DNA of 64,000 nucleotides from Pseudomonas linyingensis (GCF_900109175.1 NZ_FNZE01000004.1:124001-188000); one strand, 5' to 3'. Positions 20,299-29,841 are shown, numbered from the stretch's first letter. Numbers and translations are program-made. Notes: a model not told the origin generated them from the sequence alone.

Positions 20299-21047
20299 CA
20301 GATCACCTTCGCTTCGTTCTTCAGTTTCTCGACCAGTTCGGCCACCGACTTGACCTTGATCCCGGCGCTGCGCGCGGCCGGCGCCTCGACCTTGAGGGTC
20401 TTCAGCGTCGAGGCGGTGGACACACCCAGCGCCGCGGGAGTGAGCAGGTCGAGCGGCTTCTTCTTGGCCTTCATGATGTTGGGCAGGGAGGCGTAGCGCG
20501 GCTCGTTGAGGCGCAGGTCGGTGGTGACGATGGCCGGCAGCTTGAGGGCCACGGTCTGCAGGCCGCCGTCGATCTCGCGGGTGACGTTGACGCTGTCGCC
20601 GGCCACTTCCACCTTGGAGGCGAAGGTGCCCTGGGCGAAGCCGCAGAGCGCGGCGAGCATCTGCCCGGTCTGGTTGTTGTCGCTGTCGATGGCCTGCTTG
20701 CCGAGGATCACCAGCTGCGGCTGCTCGCGGTCGACCACCGCCTTGAGCAGCCTGGCCACCGCCAGGGAACTCAGCTCATCACTGGACTCGACCAGGATGG
20801 CGCGGTCGGCGCCGAGGGCCAGCGCGGTGCGCAGCTGCTCCTGGGCGGTCGCCGGGCCGACCGAGACCACCACGATCTCGCTGGCGATGCCCTTTTCCTT
20901 GAGGCGCACCGCCTCTTCCACGGCGATCTCGCAGAACGGATTGAGCGCCATCTTGACGTTGGCCAGCTCGACGCCGCTCTGGTCGGCCTTGACCCGGACC
21001 TTGACGTTGTAGTCGACCACGCGTTTCACAGCCACGAGGATCTTCAT
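20298..21047 (-). CDS. etfB: Electron transfer flavoprotein beta subunit
   Basis: 249 residues, starting [20 protein letters not shown], with the AMP-binding and partner-recognition region typical of ETF beta ([40 protein letters not shown]). It is followed directly by etfA. It begins 13 bases after the livM-like gene, so it appears to be transcribed with the ABC importer. This could be a second, pathway-dedicated ETF, since Pseudomonas genomes usually carry another pair. Confidence 0.95.
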   Translation of the reverse strand: MKILVAVKRVVDYNVKVRVKADQSGVELANVKMALNPFCEIAVEEAVRLKEKGIASEIVVVSVGPATAQEQLRTALALGADRAILVESSDELSSLAVARLLKAVVDREQPQLVILGKQAIDSDNNQTGQMLAALCGFAQGTFASKVEVAGDSVNVTREIDGGLQTVALKLPAIVTTDLRLNEPRYASLPNIMKAKKKPLDLLTPAALGVSTASTLKTLKVEAPAARSAGIKVKSVAELVEKLKNEAKVI

Positions 21048-21060
21048 CGGTTACCTCTTC

Positions 21061-22074
21061 TCACTTGAAGTTGCGGCTGATCAGCTTCTGCAGCCAGCCG
21101 ACGATGCCGGCGCGGAACAGCAGCACGCAGAGCACGAAGATCACGCCGAGAATCACATGCACCCAGTCGCCCAGCGGGCCGTTGGACAGGTAGCTCTGCA
21201 GGGTCACCACCACCCCGGCACCGACCAGCGGGCCGAGCACGGTGCCGACGCCGCCGAGCAGGGTCATCAGGATCACCTCGCCGGACATGTGCCAGTGGGC
21301 GTCGGTCAGCGAGGCCAGCTGGAACACCACGGTCTTGGTCGCCCCGGCCAGGCCGGTGAGGGTCGCCGAGATGACGAAGGCCAGCAGCTTGTGGGCGTCG
21401 ACGTTGTAGCCCAGCGAGATGGCCCGCGGCTCGTTGTCGCGGATCGCCTTGAGCACCTGGCCGTAGGGCGAGTGGATGGTGCGCTGGATCACCGCGAAGC
21501 CGAACACGAACACCGCCAGCACGAAGTAGTACATCGCCAGGTTGCTCGACAGGTCGAACAGACCGAACAGGTGGCCGCGCGGCACGCCCTGCAGACCGTT
21601 CTCGCCGCCGGTGAACGGCGCCTGCACGAACATGAAGAACACCAGCTGGGCCAGCGCCAGGGTGATCATCGCGAAGTAGATGCCCTGGCGGCGGATCGCC
21701 AAGAGGCCGAAGCCCAGCCCGAGCAGCCCGGAGGCCGTCGTGCCGGCGAGGATGCCCAGCTCGGTGGACAGCCCCGAGTACTGGCTGAGCAGGTAGCCGG
21801 TGACGTAGCCACCGCTGGCGAGGAACGCCGCGTGGCCGAACGACAGCAGTCCGGCGAAGCCCAGCAGCAGGTTGAAGGCGCAGGCGAATAGCGCGAAGCA
21901 CAGCAGCTTCATCAGGAACACCGGGTACACCGCCAGCGGGGCGACCAGCGCGACGCCGAGCAGCGCCAGGTAGAAGCCGCGCTTGCGCAGCAGCGCCGCG
22001 CGCTGGCGTTGCTGTTCGACCTTGGGGTGCACGGCCGCAGCCGCCTGAATGTTTTCCAGACTCGACATGCTCAT
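21061..22074 (-). CDS. Branched-chain-type ABC transporter permease (LivM-like)
   Basis: 337 residues from the ATG at 22074, which overlaps the livH-like stop (ATGA). After a charged N-terminus the protein has about eight to ten membrane segments. It shows the LivM hallmark region AIRDNEPRAISLGYNVDAHK, the cytoplasmic coupling loop, followed by LLAFVISATLTGLAGA. With the LivH-like subunit it forms the membrane channel of a type-I importer. The substrate is not shown by the permease itself; branched-chain amino acids or short organic acids or amides are possible. Confidence 0.88.
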   Translation of the reverse strand: MSMSSLENIQAAAAVHPKVEQQRQRAALLRKRGFYLALLGVALVAPLAVYPVFLMKLLCFALFACAFNLLLGFAGLLSFGHAAFLASGGYVTGYLLSQYSGLSTELGILAGTTASGLLGLGFGLLAIRRQGIYFAMITLALAQLVFFMFVQAPFTGGENGLQGVPRGHLFGLFDLSSNLAMYYFVLAVFVFGFAVIQRTIHSPYGQVLKAIRDNEPRAISLGYNVDAHKLLAFVISATLTGLAGATKTVVFQLASLTDAHWHMSGEVILMTLLGGVGTVLGPLVGAGVVVTLQSYLSNGPLGDWVHVILGVIFVLCVLLFRAGIVGWLQKLISRNFK

Positions 22075-22958
22075 GCCTCCTTCCCGAACAGTCCCGCAGG
22101 ACGAACCAGCAGCACGATTACCATCACCAGGAACACCACGGTGTTGGCCGCTTCCGGATAGAACACCTTGGTCAGGCCCTCGATCAGGCCCATGGCCAGA
22201 CCGGTGACGATGGCGCCCATGATCGAACCCATGCCGCCGATCACCACCACGGCGAACACCACGATCAGCAGGTTGGCGCCCATGGTCGGGCTGACCGGAT
22301 AGATCGGCGCGGCGAGCACGCCGGCGAAGGCCGCCAGGGCGGCGCCGTAGCCGTAGGTCAGGGTGATCAGCAGCGGCACGTTGATGCCGAAGGCCTGCAT
22401 CAGCTTGGGGTTCTCGGTGCCGGCGCGCAGGTAGGAACCCAGACGGGTGCGCTCGATCATGTACCAGGTGGCGATGCACACCACCAGCGCGGCCACCACC
22501 ACCCAGGCGCGGTAGGTGGGCAGGAACATGAAGCCGAGGTTGTAGCCGCCCTTGAGCAGCTCGGGCATCGGGTAGGAGGCGCCGGACACGCCGAACAGCT
22601 TGACGAAGCTGCCCTCGACGATCAGCGCCAGGCCGAAGGTCAGCAGCAGGCCGTAGAGGTGGTCCTCGCCGGCGATGCGCCGCAGCAGGTGGCGCTCGAT
22701 GGCCATGCCGATGGCACCGACCAGCAGCGGCGCCAGCAGCAGCGCGACCCAGTAGTTGACGCCCAGATAGCTCAAGCCGAGCCAGGCGGCGAAGGCACCG
22801 AGCATGTACTGGGCACCATGGGCGAAGTTGATGATGCGCAGCAGGCCGAAGATGATCGCCAGGCCCAGGCTGAGCAGTGCATAGAAGGCGCCGTTGATCA
22901 GGCCGAGCAGCAGCTGGCCGAGCAGTACGCTCAGGGGAATACCGAACAGGAGAGTCAT
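22071..22958 (-). CDS. Branched-chain-type ABC transporter permease (LivH-like)
   Basis: 295 residues of largely hydrophobic sequence. The first helix LLLGLINGAFYALLSLGLAI, the IINFAHGAQYMLGAF segment and ENPKLMQAFGINV in the coupling region are all characteristic of LivH. It is the second membrane subunit of the importer. It lies 96 bases after the binding-protein gene, with two strong hairpins in that gap, and overlaps the next permease gene. Confidence 0.88.
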   Translation of the reverse strand: MTLLFGIPLSVLLGQLLLGLINGAFYALLSLGLAIIFGLLRIINFAHGAQYMLGAFAAWLGLSYLGVNYWVALLLAPLLVGAIGMAIERHLLRRIAGEDHLYGLLLTFGLALIVEGSFVKLFGVSGASYPMPELLKGGYNLGFMFLPTYRAWVVVAALVVCIATWYMIERTRLGSYLRAGTENPKLMQAFGINVPLLITLTYGYGAALAAFAGVLAAPIYPVSPTMGANLLIVVFAVVVIGGMGSIMGAIVTGLAMGLIEGLTKVFYPEAANTVVFLVMVIVLLVRPAGLFGKEA

Positions 22959-22985
22959 GAGTCACCACCCAGAGGAAGTCCGCGA

Positions 22986-23044
22986 CACCCGGCCGCGCGG
23001 GCCGGGTGGATGGCTCGCTCCCGCGCGCTCAGGCGCGCGGGAGC
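22986..23044 (-). promoter_or_regulatory. Tandem hairpins between binding-protein and permease genes
   Basis: Two stems lie in the 96-base gap: 22986-23008 (CACCCGGCC with GGCCGGGTG) and 23017-23044, a perfect 12-bp stem (GCTCCCGCGCGC) closed by a TCAG tetraloop. Located just after the binding-protein stop, they are placed to protect that message 3'-end or attenuate read-through. This would give more binding protein than permease, as in many importer operons. Confidence 0.5.
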
Positions 23045-23054
23045 CGGCGGTCGA

Positions 23055-24284
23055 TCAGTGCTTGGCCACCTGATCCTTGACCAGCTTGCACTGGCTCTCG
23101 GCCAGCGGGCGGAAGGCCTGCTCGCCGGGGATGGTGCTGACGATCTTGTACAGGTCCCACTCGCCCTTGGACTCGGCCGGGGTCTTCACCTGCACCAGGT
23201 ACATGTCGTGGACCATGCGGCCGTCCTCGCGAATCTGGCCGCCCTTGGCGAACATGTCGTTGATCGGGGTGGCCGCCATCTTGGCGCGCACGGTGGTGGT
23301 GTCGTCGCTGCCGGTGGCCTTGACCGCGTTCAGGTAGTGCATGGTGGCCGAGTACACCCCCGCCTGAGCCATGGTCGGCATGCTGCCGACGCGCTCGTGG
23401 TAGCGCTTGGCCCAGGCACGGGTCTCGTCGTTCATGTCCCAGTACCAGCCGGTGGTCAGCATCAGGCCCTGGGTCACATCCAGGCCCATGGCGTGGATAT
23501 CGTTGAGGAACACCACCATGCCGGCCAGCTTCTGCCCGGACTGGGTGACGCCGAACTGGCTGGCGGTCTTCAGCGCGTTGACGGTGTCGGCACCGGCGTT
23601 GGCCAGGGCGATCACCTCGGCACCGGAACCCTGGGCCTGCAGCACGTAGGAGGAGAAGTCGCTGCTCGGGAACGGGTGGCGAACCTTGCCGACCACGCTG
23701 CCGCCGCCGCCTTCCACCACCTTGGTGATGTCGGCTTCCATGGCATGGCCGAAGGCGTAGTCGGCGGTCAGCATGTACCAGCTCTTGCCACCCGCACCGA
23801 GCACGGCCTTGGCGGTGCCGTTGGCCAGCGCGTAGGTGTCGTAGGTCCAGTGGATGTGGTTGGGCGAGCAGAACTCGTTGGTGATCCCCGAGGACGCCGC
23901 GCCGGAGATCAGCGCCAGCTTGTCGGCCTGCTCGACCACCTTGGTAGCGGCCAGCACCACCGAGGAGGCGACCAGACCGGTCACCATGTCGACGTTGCGC
24001 TCGTCGACCCACTGACGCACGGTGTTGGCGCCGACGTCCGGCTTGTTGAGGTCGTCGGCGTTGAAGATGACGATCTTCTTGCCGTCGACCGTGCCGCCGA
24101 AATCCTCCGCCGCCATCTTCAGCGCCTCCAGGCCGCCCGGGCCGGCGAGGTCGCGGTAGGTGCCGGACATGTCGGCGAGATAGCCGATGCGGATTTCGTC
24201 GTCGCTGATCTGCGCGGCCTGGGCGGCGCTGGCGATCAGGGTGGAGGCGAGGATGGCACTTGCAGTCTTCTGGAACGCTTTCAT
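23055..24284 (-). CDS. ABC transporter substrate-binding protein (Peripla_BP_6)
   Basis: 409 residues with a Sec signal peptide (MKAFQKTASAILASTLIASA, cleavage near AQA-AQ). The mature protein starts with the Leu/Ile/Val-binding-protein fold (DEIRIGYLADMSGTYRDLAG). Later segments such as SSYVLQAQGSGAEVIALANA and RMVHDMYLVQVKTP belong to the broad branched-chain/short-chain amide and aromatic acid group, not to classic LivJ. It captures the substrate in the periplasm. Neighbouring acyl-CoA synthetase and leucine catabolism genes suggest a branched acid, but this is inference only. Confidence 0.88.
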   Translation of the reverse strand: MKAFQKTASAILASTLIASAAQAAQISDDEIRIGYLADMSGTYRDLAGPGGLEALKMAAEDFGGTVDGKKIVIFNADDLNKPDVGANTVRQWVDERNVDMVTGLVASSVVLAATKVVEQADKLALISGAASSGITNEFCSPNHIHWTYDTYALANGTAKAVLGAGGKSWYMLTADYAFGHAMEADITKVVEGGGGSVVGKVRHPFPSSDFSSYVLQAQGSGAEVIALANAGADTVNALKTASQFGVTQSGQKLAGMVVFLNDIHAMGLDVTQGLMLTTGWYWDMNDETRAWAKRYHERVGSMPTMAQAGVYSATMHYLNAVKATGSDDTTTVRAKMAATPINDMFAKGGQIREDGRMVHDMYLVQVKTPAESKGEWDLYKIVSTIPGEQAFRPLAESQCKLVKDQVAKH

Positions 24285-24400
24285 TTATTCACCCACTGTG
24301 CATGGTTATTGTTTTTTGTTGAACAGAGATGCAGACGTGCAGACCGACGGGAGCCCCCGGCGCCAAGGCGCCAGGCGGATCGCGAGGGGTATTACGGGGT

Positions 24401-25126
24401 TCAGACGCCGAGAGCGGTGTTGAGCAGCTCCTGCTTCGCCGACAGCTCGCCGGCGGCGATCTCCTCGACGATCTGGCCGTGCTCCATCAGGTAGTGACGG
24501 TCGGCCAGCGGCGCAGCGAAGCGGAAGTTCTGTTCGACCAGGACGATGGTCAGGCCTTTTTCCTTGAGCTTGAGCAACACCTGGCCGAGCTTCTGCACGA
24601 TCACCGGGGCGAGGCCCTCGGTGATCTCGTCGAGCAGCAGCAGGTTGGCGCCGGTACGCAGGATGCGCGCCATGGCCAGCATCTGCTGCTCGCCACCGGA
24701 CAGCCGGGTGCCCTGGCTGAAGCGGCGCTCGTAGAGGTTGGGGAACATCTCGTAGATCTCGTCGAGGTCCATGCCGCCGCTGCGCACGGTGGGCGGCAGC
24801 AGCAGGTTTTCCTCGACGTTGAGGCTGGCGAAGATGCCGCGCTCCTCCGGGCAATAGCCAACGCCCAGGCGCGGGATCAGGTGGGCGGCGACGCCGATGG
24901 TCTCGTTGCCGTTGATCATGATCGAACCGGTGCGCCGGCCGACCAGGTTCATGATCGCGCGCAGGGTGGTGGTGCGCCCGGCGCCGTTGCGACCGAGCAG
25001 GGTCACCAGCTCGCCGCGGCGCACCAGCAGGTCGATGCCGTGGAGGATGTGCGACTCGCCGTAGAAGGCGTGCAGGTCGCTGATGCGCAGCTGTTCGAAG
25101 TCCGGGGTGGTGTGCAGGCCGGTCAT
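24401..25126 (-). CDS. ABC importer ATPase (LivF-like) with altered Walker A
   Basis: 241 residues from the ATG at 25126, which overlaps the livG-like stop (ATGA). It has signature LSGGEQQ, Walker B NLLLLDE and the LivF C-terminal region (VLVEQNFRFAAPLADRHYLM). The Walker A reads GRNGAGRTT: the invariant Lys is replaced by Arg51 (codon CGC at 24974-24976). Partner LivG has a normal Walker A. The Arg form may occur in a LivF subgroup, so it is not proof of inactivity. Confidence 0.88.
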   Translation of the reverse strand: MTGLHTTPDFEQLRISDLHAFYGESHILHGIDLLVRRGELVTLLGRNGAGRTTTLRAIMNLVGRRTGSIMINGNETIGVAAHLIPRLGVGYCPEERGIFASLNVEENLLLPPTVRSGGMDLDEIYEMFPNLYERRFSQGTRLSGGEQQMLAMARILRTGANLLLLDEITEGLAPVIVQKLGQVLLKLKEKGLTIVLVEQNFRFAAPLADRHYLMEHGQIVEEIAAGELSAKQELLNTALGV

Positions 25127-25899
25127 GCGTGGGCCTCCTCGAGTGCGGCAGCTTCGCTGCCCAGATAGGCCTCGCGCACCTGCGGGTGGGCCGACATCGC
25201 GGCGTAATCGCCCTCGGCGAGGATCGCGCCGCGCGCCAGCACGGTGATGCGGTCGCACAGGCGGCTGACCACGCTGAGGTTGTGCTCGACCATGACCACG
25301 GTGCGACCGACCGCGGCGCGACGCACCAGGCCGACCACCATGTCGACGTCCTCGTGGCCCATGCCCTGGGTCGGCTCGTCGAGCAGCAGCACCTTGGGAT
25401 CCAGGGCCAGGGTGGTGGCCAGTTCGAGGGCGCGCTTGCGGCCGTAGGGCAGCTCGATGGTCAAGGTGTCGGCGAACCCAAGCAGGTCGACTTCGGCGAG
25501 CAGCTGGTCGGCGCGCTCGTTCAGCTCGTCCAGGCAGCGTGCCGATTTCCAGAAGTGGAAGGAGTTGCCCTGCTGGCGCTGCAGCGCCACGCGCACGTTG
25601 TCGCGCACGCTCATGTGGCCGAACACTGCGGATATCTGAAACGAGCGCACCAGGCCGAGACGGGCGATCTCGTTGGACTTCATCGCGGTGATCGGCTTGC
25701 CGAAGTAGAGGATCTCCCCGCGGGTCGGGGTGAGGAACTTGGTGAGCAGGTTGAACACGGTGGTCTTGCCGGCCCCGTTGGGACCGATCAGCGCGTGGAT
25801 GTGACCTTGCTGCACGCGCAGGTCGACCGAATCGACCGCGGTGAAACCGCGGAACTCCTTGGTCAGGCCGCGTGTTTCCAGCACAAACTCTGGTGCCAT
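25123..25899 (-). CDS. ABC importer ATPase (LivG-like)
   Basis: 258 residues. Walker A GPNGAGKTT is intact, and Walker B KVLLLDEPTQGM and the switch His in VMVEHNLSV are present. The signature is the LivG-type ELPYGRKRALELA rather than LSGGQ. It is the first gene of the importer cluster livG-livF-binding protein-livH-livM-etfB-etfA. A LiuR-like palindrome lies 58 bases upstream of the start. Confidence 0.9.
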   Translation of the reverse strand: MAPEFVLETRGLTKEFRGFTAVDSVDLRVQQGHIHALIGPNGAGKTTVFNLLTKFLTPTRGEILYFGKPITAMKSNEIARLGLVRSFQISAVFGHMSVRDNVRVALQRQQGNSFHFWKSARCLDELNERADQLLAEVDLLGFADTLTIELPYGRKRALELATTLALDPKVLLLDEPTQGMGHEDVDMVVGLVRRAAVGRTVVMVEHNLSVVSRLCDRITVLARGAILAEGDYAAMSAHPQVREAYLGSEAAALEEAHA

Positions 25900-25956
25900 G
25901 GGGTGCCCTCTAACCTTGATTGTTTTTGTTGGTTATGGCGCTGGCCGTCACTGGCC

Positions 25957-25972
25957 TTTACGTAAACGTTAA
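25957..25972. promoter_or_regulatory. LiuR-like operator before the importer operon
   Basis: TTTACGTAAACGTTAA matches the perfect palindrome found at 28499-28514 at 14 of 16 positions and keeps both ACGT cores at the same spacing. It is 58 bases upstream of the livG-like start. This suggests that the importer-etfBA unit belongs to the same regulon as the liu genes. Confidence 0.55.
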
Positions 25973-26031
25973 CAGCATCCCGACGCGCGCGGCAAGCACC
26001 GTTCGTACGTCTTTAGTGCAGTGCATTGTGA

Positions 26032-26625
26032 TCAGGTACGCGGTTCGCGTGGAACGCGGCCCATCAGGTAGAACTCGTCGTTCGGCGGGGTGCCGGCCAG
26101 CGACACCAGGCGGTTGGACAGGCTGAAAAAGGCAGCCACGGCGCCGATGTCCCAGATGTCGTTGAGGCTGAAACCGACGCTTTCCAGGCGCGCCTGCCAG
26201 GCGTCGTCGAGCACGCCGTGGTCGAAGCTGAGGTGCATGGCGAAGTCGATCATCAGCCGCTGGCGCTCGCCGATGGCGGCGCTGCGGTGGTTGATCGCCA
26301 GCTGGTCGGCCAGGTGCGGCTGCTTGCTGTAGATGCGCAGCACCGCACCGTGCGCCACCACGCAGTACAGGCAGCCGTGGCGCGCGCTGGTGGCGACCAC
26401 GATCATTTCCTTCTCGGCCAGGGTCAGGCTGTCGGATTCACGCTCCATCAGCGCGTCGTGCCAGGCGAAGAAGGGGCGGAACTCCTCGGGGCGGTGCGCC
26501 AGCATGAGGAACACGTTGGGAATGAAGCCGGCGCGGTCCTGCACGGCAAGGATGCGCTCGCGCAGGTCGGCCGGCAGGGCGTCGAGCGATTCGGGTACGG
26601 GGAAACGGCTGATCGGGGCGGTCAT
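26032..26625 (-). CDS. AhpD/CMD-like peroxidase-related protein
   Basis: 197 residues, ATG at 26625 with GAGGAG upstream. The active-site CxxC region reads SARHGCLYCVVAHG, with the following His, as in AhpD-like alkylhydroperoxidases and the peroxidase-related group. The C-terminus (LNDIWDIGAVAAFFSLSNRL) is typical of that group, which is longer than AhpD. The role is unproven; it may reduce peroxides or act as a thiol-disulfide protein. It is located between the acyl-CoA synthetase and the importer genes, all on the same strand. Confidence 0.82.
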   Translation of the reverse strand: MTAPISRFPVPESLDALPADLRERILAVQDRAGFIPNVFLMLAHRPEEFRPFFAWHDALMERESDSLTLAEKEMIVVATSARHGCLYCVVAHGAVLRIYSKQPHLADQLAINHRSAAIGERQRLMIDFAMHLSFDHGVLDDAWQARLESVGFSLNDIWDIGAVAAFFSLSNRLVSLAGTPPNDEFYLMGRVPREPRT

Positions 26626-26722
26626 GAACGACTCCTCATTTTATGCCTGAAGGCACCCACGCTCCTGCGCGGGCACCGTGCGGCGTTCCCACCCAGTGCG
26701 GGAACGCTCGTTGCGCGCCGCT

Positions 26723-28402
26723 TCAGTGCTGGCCAATCCCCAGCTCCGCCACGCTGACCTCGCGCATGCGGAACTTCTGCACCTTGCCGCTGATGGTCAT
26801 CGGGAACTCGTTGACGAACTTGATGTGCCGCGGAATCTTGAAGTGGGCGATGCGCCCCTTGCAGAACTCGCGCAGCGCCTCGGCCTCGACCGTGTGCCCA
26901 GGATGCAGCTTGACCCAGGCGACGACCTCCTCGCCGTACTTGCTGTCCGGCACGCCGATCACCTGCACGTCGGCCACCGCCTCGTGGGTGAAGAGGAATT
27001 CCTCGATCTCGCGCGGATACACGTTCTCGCCGCCGCGGATGATCATGTCTTTGTTGCGCCCGACGATCTTGACGTAGCCCTCCTCGTCCATGGTCGCCAG
27101 GTCGCCGGTGTGCATCCAGCGCGCGCCGTCGATGGCCTCGCGGGTCGCTTCCGGGTTGTTCCAGTAGCCGAGCATCACGCTGTAGCCGCGGGTGCACAGC
27201 TCGCCGATCTGCCCGCGTGGCACGACATGGCCGTGCTCGTCGACGATCTTGCTCTCCAGGTGCGGCTGGGTGCGGCCGACGCTGGTGACGCGGCGCTCCA
27301 GGTCATCGGAAGGGCCGGTCTGGGTCGACACCGGGCTGGTCTCGGTCATCCCGTAGGCGATCTGCACCTCGCTCATGTGCATCTCGGCGATCACCCGCTT
27401 CATCACCTCGATCGGGCAGGTGGCGCCGGCCATGATCCCGGTGCGCAGGCTGGACAGGTCCATGCCGGCGCGCTCGGGGTGGTCGAGCATGGCGATGAAC
27501 ATGGTCGGCACGCCGTACAGTGCGGTGGCGCGCTCCTCGGCCACCGCCTGCAGGGCGGCCAGCGGCTCGAAGGCGGCGCTCGGGTAGATCATCGTGCTGC
27601 CGTGGGTCAGGCAGCCGAGGTTGCCCATCACCATGCCGAAGCAGTGGTACAGCGGCACCGGGATGACCAGGCGGTCGTGCTCGGTGAGGCCGAGGCTCTC
27701 GCCGACCATGTAGCCGTTGTTGAGGATGTTGTAGTGGCTGAGGGTGGCGCCCTTGGGGAAGCCGGTGGTGCCGGAGGTGTACTGGATGTTGATCGGCTCG
27801 TCGAACTGCAGCTGCTCGCCGCACTGGCGCAGCTGCTCGGGGCCGACCTGCTCGGCCAGCGCCTGCAGCTGCTGCCAGCCGAGCATGCCGTCGGCCGGCT
27901 GTCGACCGAGGCTGATCACCCCGCGCAGCTCCGGCAGCATGTGGCTGTGCAGGGCGCCGGTGGCGCTGGTGGCCAGCTCCGGCAGCAGCTCGCCGAGCAT
28001 GGCGTGGTAGTCGGAGGTCTTGAAGGTGTCGGCGCAGATCAGCCAGCGACAGCCGGACTGCTTGAGCGCGTACTCGAGTTCGTTGAGGCGGTAGGCTGGA
28101 TTGATGTTGACCAGGATCACGCCGACCTTGGCGCTGGCGAACTGGGCGATGCACCACTCGGCGCGGTTCGGCGACCAGATGCCCAGACGCTCGCCCGGCT
28201 GCAGGCCGATGGCGATGAAGGCCCGCGCGCAGCGGTCGACCGCTTCGGCCAGCTCGGCCCAGGTGTAACGCAGGCCCTGCTCGCGCACCACCAGCGCTTC
28301 GCGTTCGGCAAAGCGGGATACCGTCTGATCGAAGGCTGCACCGATGGTCATGGCCAGCAGCGGTTTCTCCTGCGGTCCGCAGGTGTAGCTCGGAAGATTC
28401 AT
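26723..28402 (-). CDS. Acyl-CoA synthetase (AMP-binding, ACSF2-like)
   Basis: 559 residues from the ATG at 28402. The adenylation motifs [53 protein letters not shown] and the C-terminal GKVQKF lysine region are all intact. It converts a carboxylic acid, ATP and CoA to an acyl-CoA. The closest general type is the ACSF2/medium-chain ligase group. It is divergent from liuA across a 260-base region with a LiuR-like palindrome. Activation of isovalerate or another branched acid feeding the liu pathway is therefore a reasonable inference. Confidence 0.9.
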   Translation of the reverse strand: MNLPSYTCGPQEKPLLAMTIGAAFDQTVSRFAEREALVVREQGLRYTWAELAEAVDRCARAFIAIGLQPGERLGIWSPNRAEWCIAQFASAKVGVILVNINPAYRLNELEYALKQSGCRWLICADTFKTSDYHAMLGELLPELATSATGALHSHMLPELRGVISLGRQPADGMLGWQQLQALAEQVGPEQLRQCGEQLQFDEPINIQYTSGTTGFPKGATLSHYNILNNGYMVGESLGLTEHDRLVIPVPLYHCFGMVMGNLGCLTHGSTMIYPSAAFEPLAALQAVAEERATALYGVPTMFIAMLDHPERAGMDLSSLRTGIMAGATCPIEVMKRVIAEMHMSEVQIAYGMTETSPVSTQTGPSDDLERRVTSVGRTQPHLESKIVDEHGHVVPRGQIGELCTRGYSVMLGYWNNPEATREAIDGARWMHTGDLATMDEEGYVKIVGRNKDMIIRGGENVYPREIEEFLFTHEAVADVQVIGVPDSKYGEEVVAWVKLHPGHTVEAEALREFCKGRIAHFKIPRHIKFVNEFPMTISGKVQKFRMREVSVAELGIGQH

Positions 28403-28498
28403 GGAATGCCTCAGTCTTATGTTTGTTATGAGGTTTGCTGCTTCTGAGTCTTGCTGTTCCACAGCAACCGTCAGGAGTTGACGTTGCTGCAGGGTTTG

Positions 28499-28514
28499 TT
28501 TACGTTAACGTAAA
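28499..28514. promoter_or_regulatory. Perfect 16-bp palindrome, probable LiuR operator
   Basis: TTTACGTTAACGTAAA is identical to its reverse complement. It lies 148 bases before liuA and 96 bases before the divergent acyl-CoA synthetase. A half site TTGACGTT lies at 28478-28485. The ACGT-containing palindrome resembles motifs I recall for LiuR, a MerR-family regulator of branched-chain degradation genes. The encoded LiuR is at 37297. Confidence 0.7.
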
Positions 28515-28662
28515 GGTGATCGACTGACAACCCACTCCGCAGAGCCGAACGCTAAGCTGGAATGGGGGCTCCGGGAGCAGCGCTCCAGGGGCCGGACTCG
28601 CGCAGCGACCTACCGTACTACTCCGCAAACCGCACAACTACAAGACAGACAAAGGTGGTTCC

Positions 28663-29826
28663 ATGACGTACTCCAGCCTCAACTTCGCCCTTGGTGAAAC
28701 CGTCGACATGCTGCGCGACCAGGTGCGTGCCTTCGTGACCAGCGAGCTGGCGCCGCGCGCCGCCGCCATCGACCACGACAACCTGTTCCCCGCCGACATG
28801 TGGAAGAAATTCGGTGAGATGGGCCTGCTGGGCATCACCGTTTCCGAGGAGTACGGCGGCGCCGGCATGGGCTACCTGGCCCACGTGGTGGCCATCGAGG
28901 AAATCAGCCGCGCCTCGGCGTCGGTCGGCCTGTCCTACGGCGCCCACTCCAACCTGTGCGTCAACCAGATCAACCGCAACGGCACTGCCGCGCAGAAGGC
29001 CAAATACCTGCCCAAGCTGATCAGCGGCGAGCACGTCGGCGCCTTGGCGATGAGCGAGCCGAATGCCGGTTCCGACGTGGTCTCCATGAAGCTGCGCGCC
29101 GACAAGAAGGGCGACCGCTTCGTCCTCAACGGCAGCAAGACCTGGATCACCAACGGTCCGGACGCCAACACCTACGTGATCTACGCCAAGACCGACATCG
29201 ACAAGGGCGCGCACGGCATCACCGCGTTCATCGTCGAGCGCGACTGGAAGGGCTTCAGCCGCGGCAACAAGTTCGACAAGCTGGGCATGCGCGGCTCCAA
29301 CACCTGCGAGCTGTTCTTCGACGACGTCGAGGTGCCGGAGGAAAACATCCTCGGCCAGCTCAACGGCGGCGTGAAGGTGCTGATGAGCGGCCTCGACTAC
29401 GAGCGCGTGGTGCTCGCCGGTGGCCCGGTCGGCATCATGCAGTCCTGCCTGGACGTGGTGGTGCCCTACATCCACGACCGCAAGCAGTTCGGCCAGAGCA
29501 TCGGCGAGTTCCAGTTCATCCAGGGCAAGGTCGCCGACATGTACACCCAGCTCAACGCTAGCCGGGCCTACCTGTACACCGTGGCGCAGGCCTGCGACCG
29601 CGGCGAGACCACCCGCAAGGACGCCGCCGGGGTGATCCTCTATACGGCCGAGAACGCCACCCAGATGGCCCTGCAGGCGATCCAGATCCTCGGCGGCAAC
29701 GGCTACATCAACGAGTTCCCCACCGGGCGTCTGCTGCGCGACGCCAAGCTCTACGAGATCGGCGCCGGCACCAGCGAGATCCGCCGCATGCTGATCGGCC
29801 GCGAGCTGTTCAACGAGACGCGCTGA
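28663..29826 (+). CDS. liuA: Isovaleryl-CoA dehydrogenase
   Basis: 387 residues, ATG at 28663 with AAAGGTGG upstream. Acyl-CoA dehydrogenase N, middle ([20 protein letters not shown]) and C domains are complete. The catalytic Glu is at residue 247 in [15 protein letters not shown]. This is the isovaleryl-CoA dehydrogenase position, distinct from the C-terminal Glu of straight-chain enzymes. It oxidises isovaleryl-CoA to 3-methylcrotonyl-CoA with FAD and passes electrons to ETF. It is the first gene of the liu operon. Confidence 0.95.
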   Translation: MTYSSLNFALGETVDMLRDQVRAFVTSELAPRAAAIDHDNLFPADMWKKFGEMGLLGITVSEEYGGAGMGYLAHVVAIEEISRASASVGLSYGAHSNLCVNQINRNGTAAQKAKYLPKLISGEHVGALAMSEPNAGSDVVSMKLRADKKGDRFVLNGSKTWITNGPDANTYVIYAKTDIDKGAHGITAFIVERDWKGFSRGNKFDKLGMRGSNTCELFFDDVEVPEENILGQLNGGVKVLMSGLDYERVVLAGGPVGIMQSCLDVVVPYIHDRKQFGQSIGEFQFIQGKVADMYTQLNASRAYLYTVAQACDRGETTRKDAAGVILYTAENATQMALQAIQILGGNGYINEFPTGRLLRDAKLYEIGAGTSEIRRMLIGRELFNETR

Positions 29827-29841
29827 AGCCGCGCGGACCAT

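Noticed and set aside
19285..20496. Forward-strand frame of 403 codons opposite etfA
   Set aside because: It is antisense to a complete etfA with all signature motifs, and no supporting start or family was seen.
22659..24494. Forward-strand frame of 611 codons opposite livH and the binding-protein gene
   Set aside because: The reverse-strand genes are clearly real; this frame is a low-complexity antisense shadow with no start signal.
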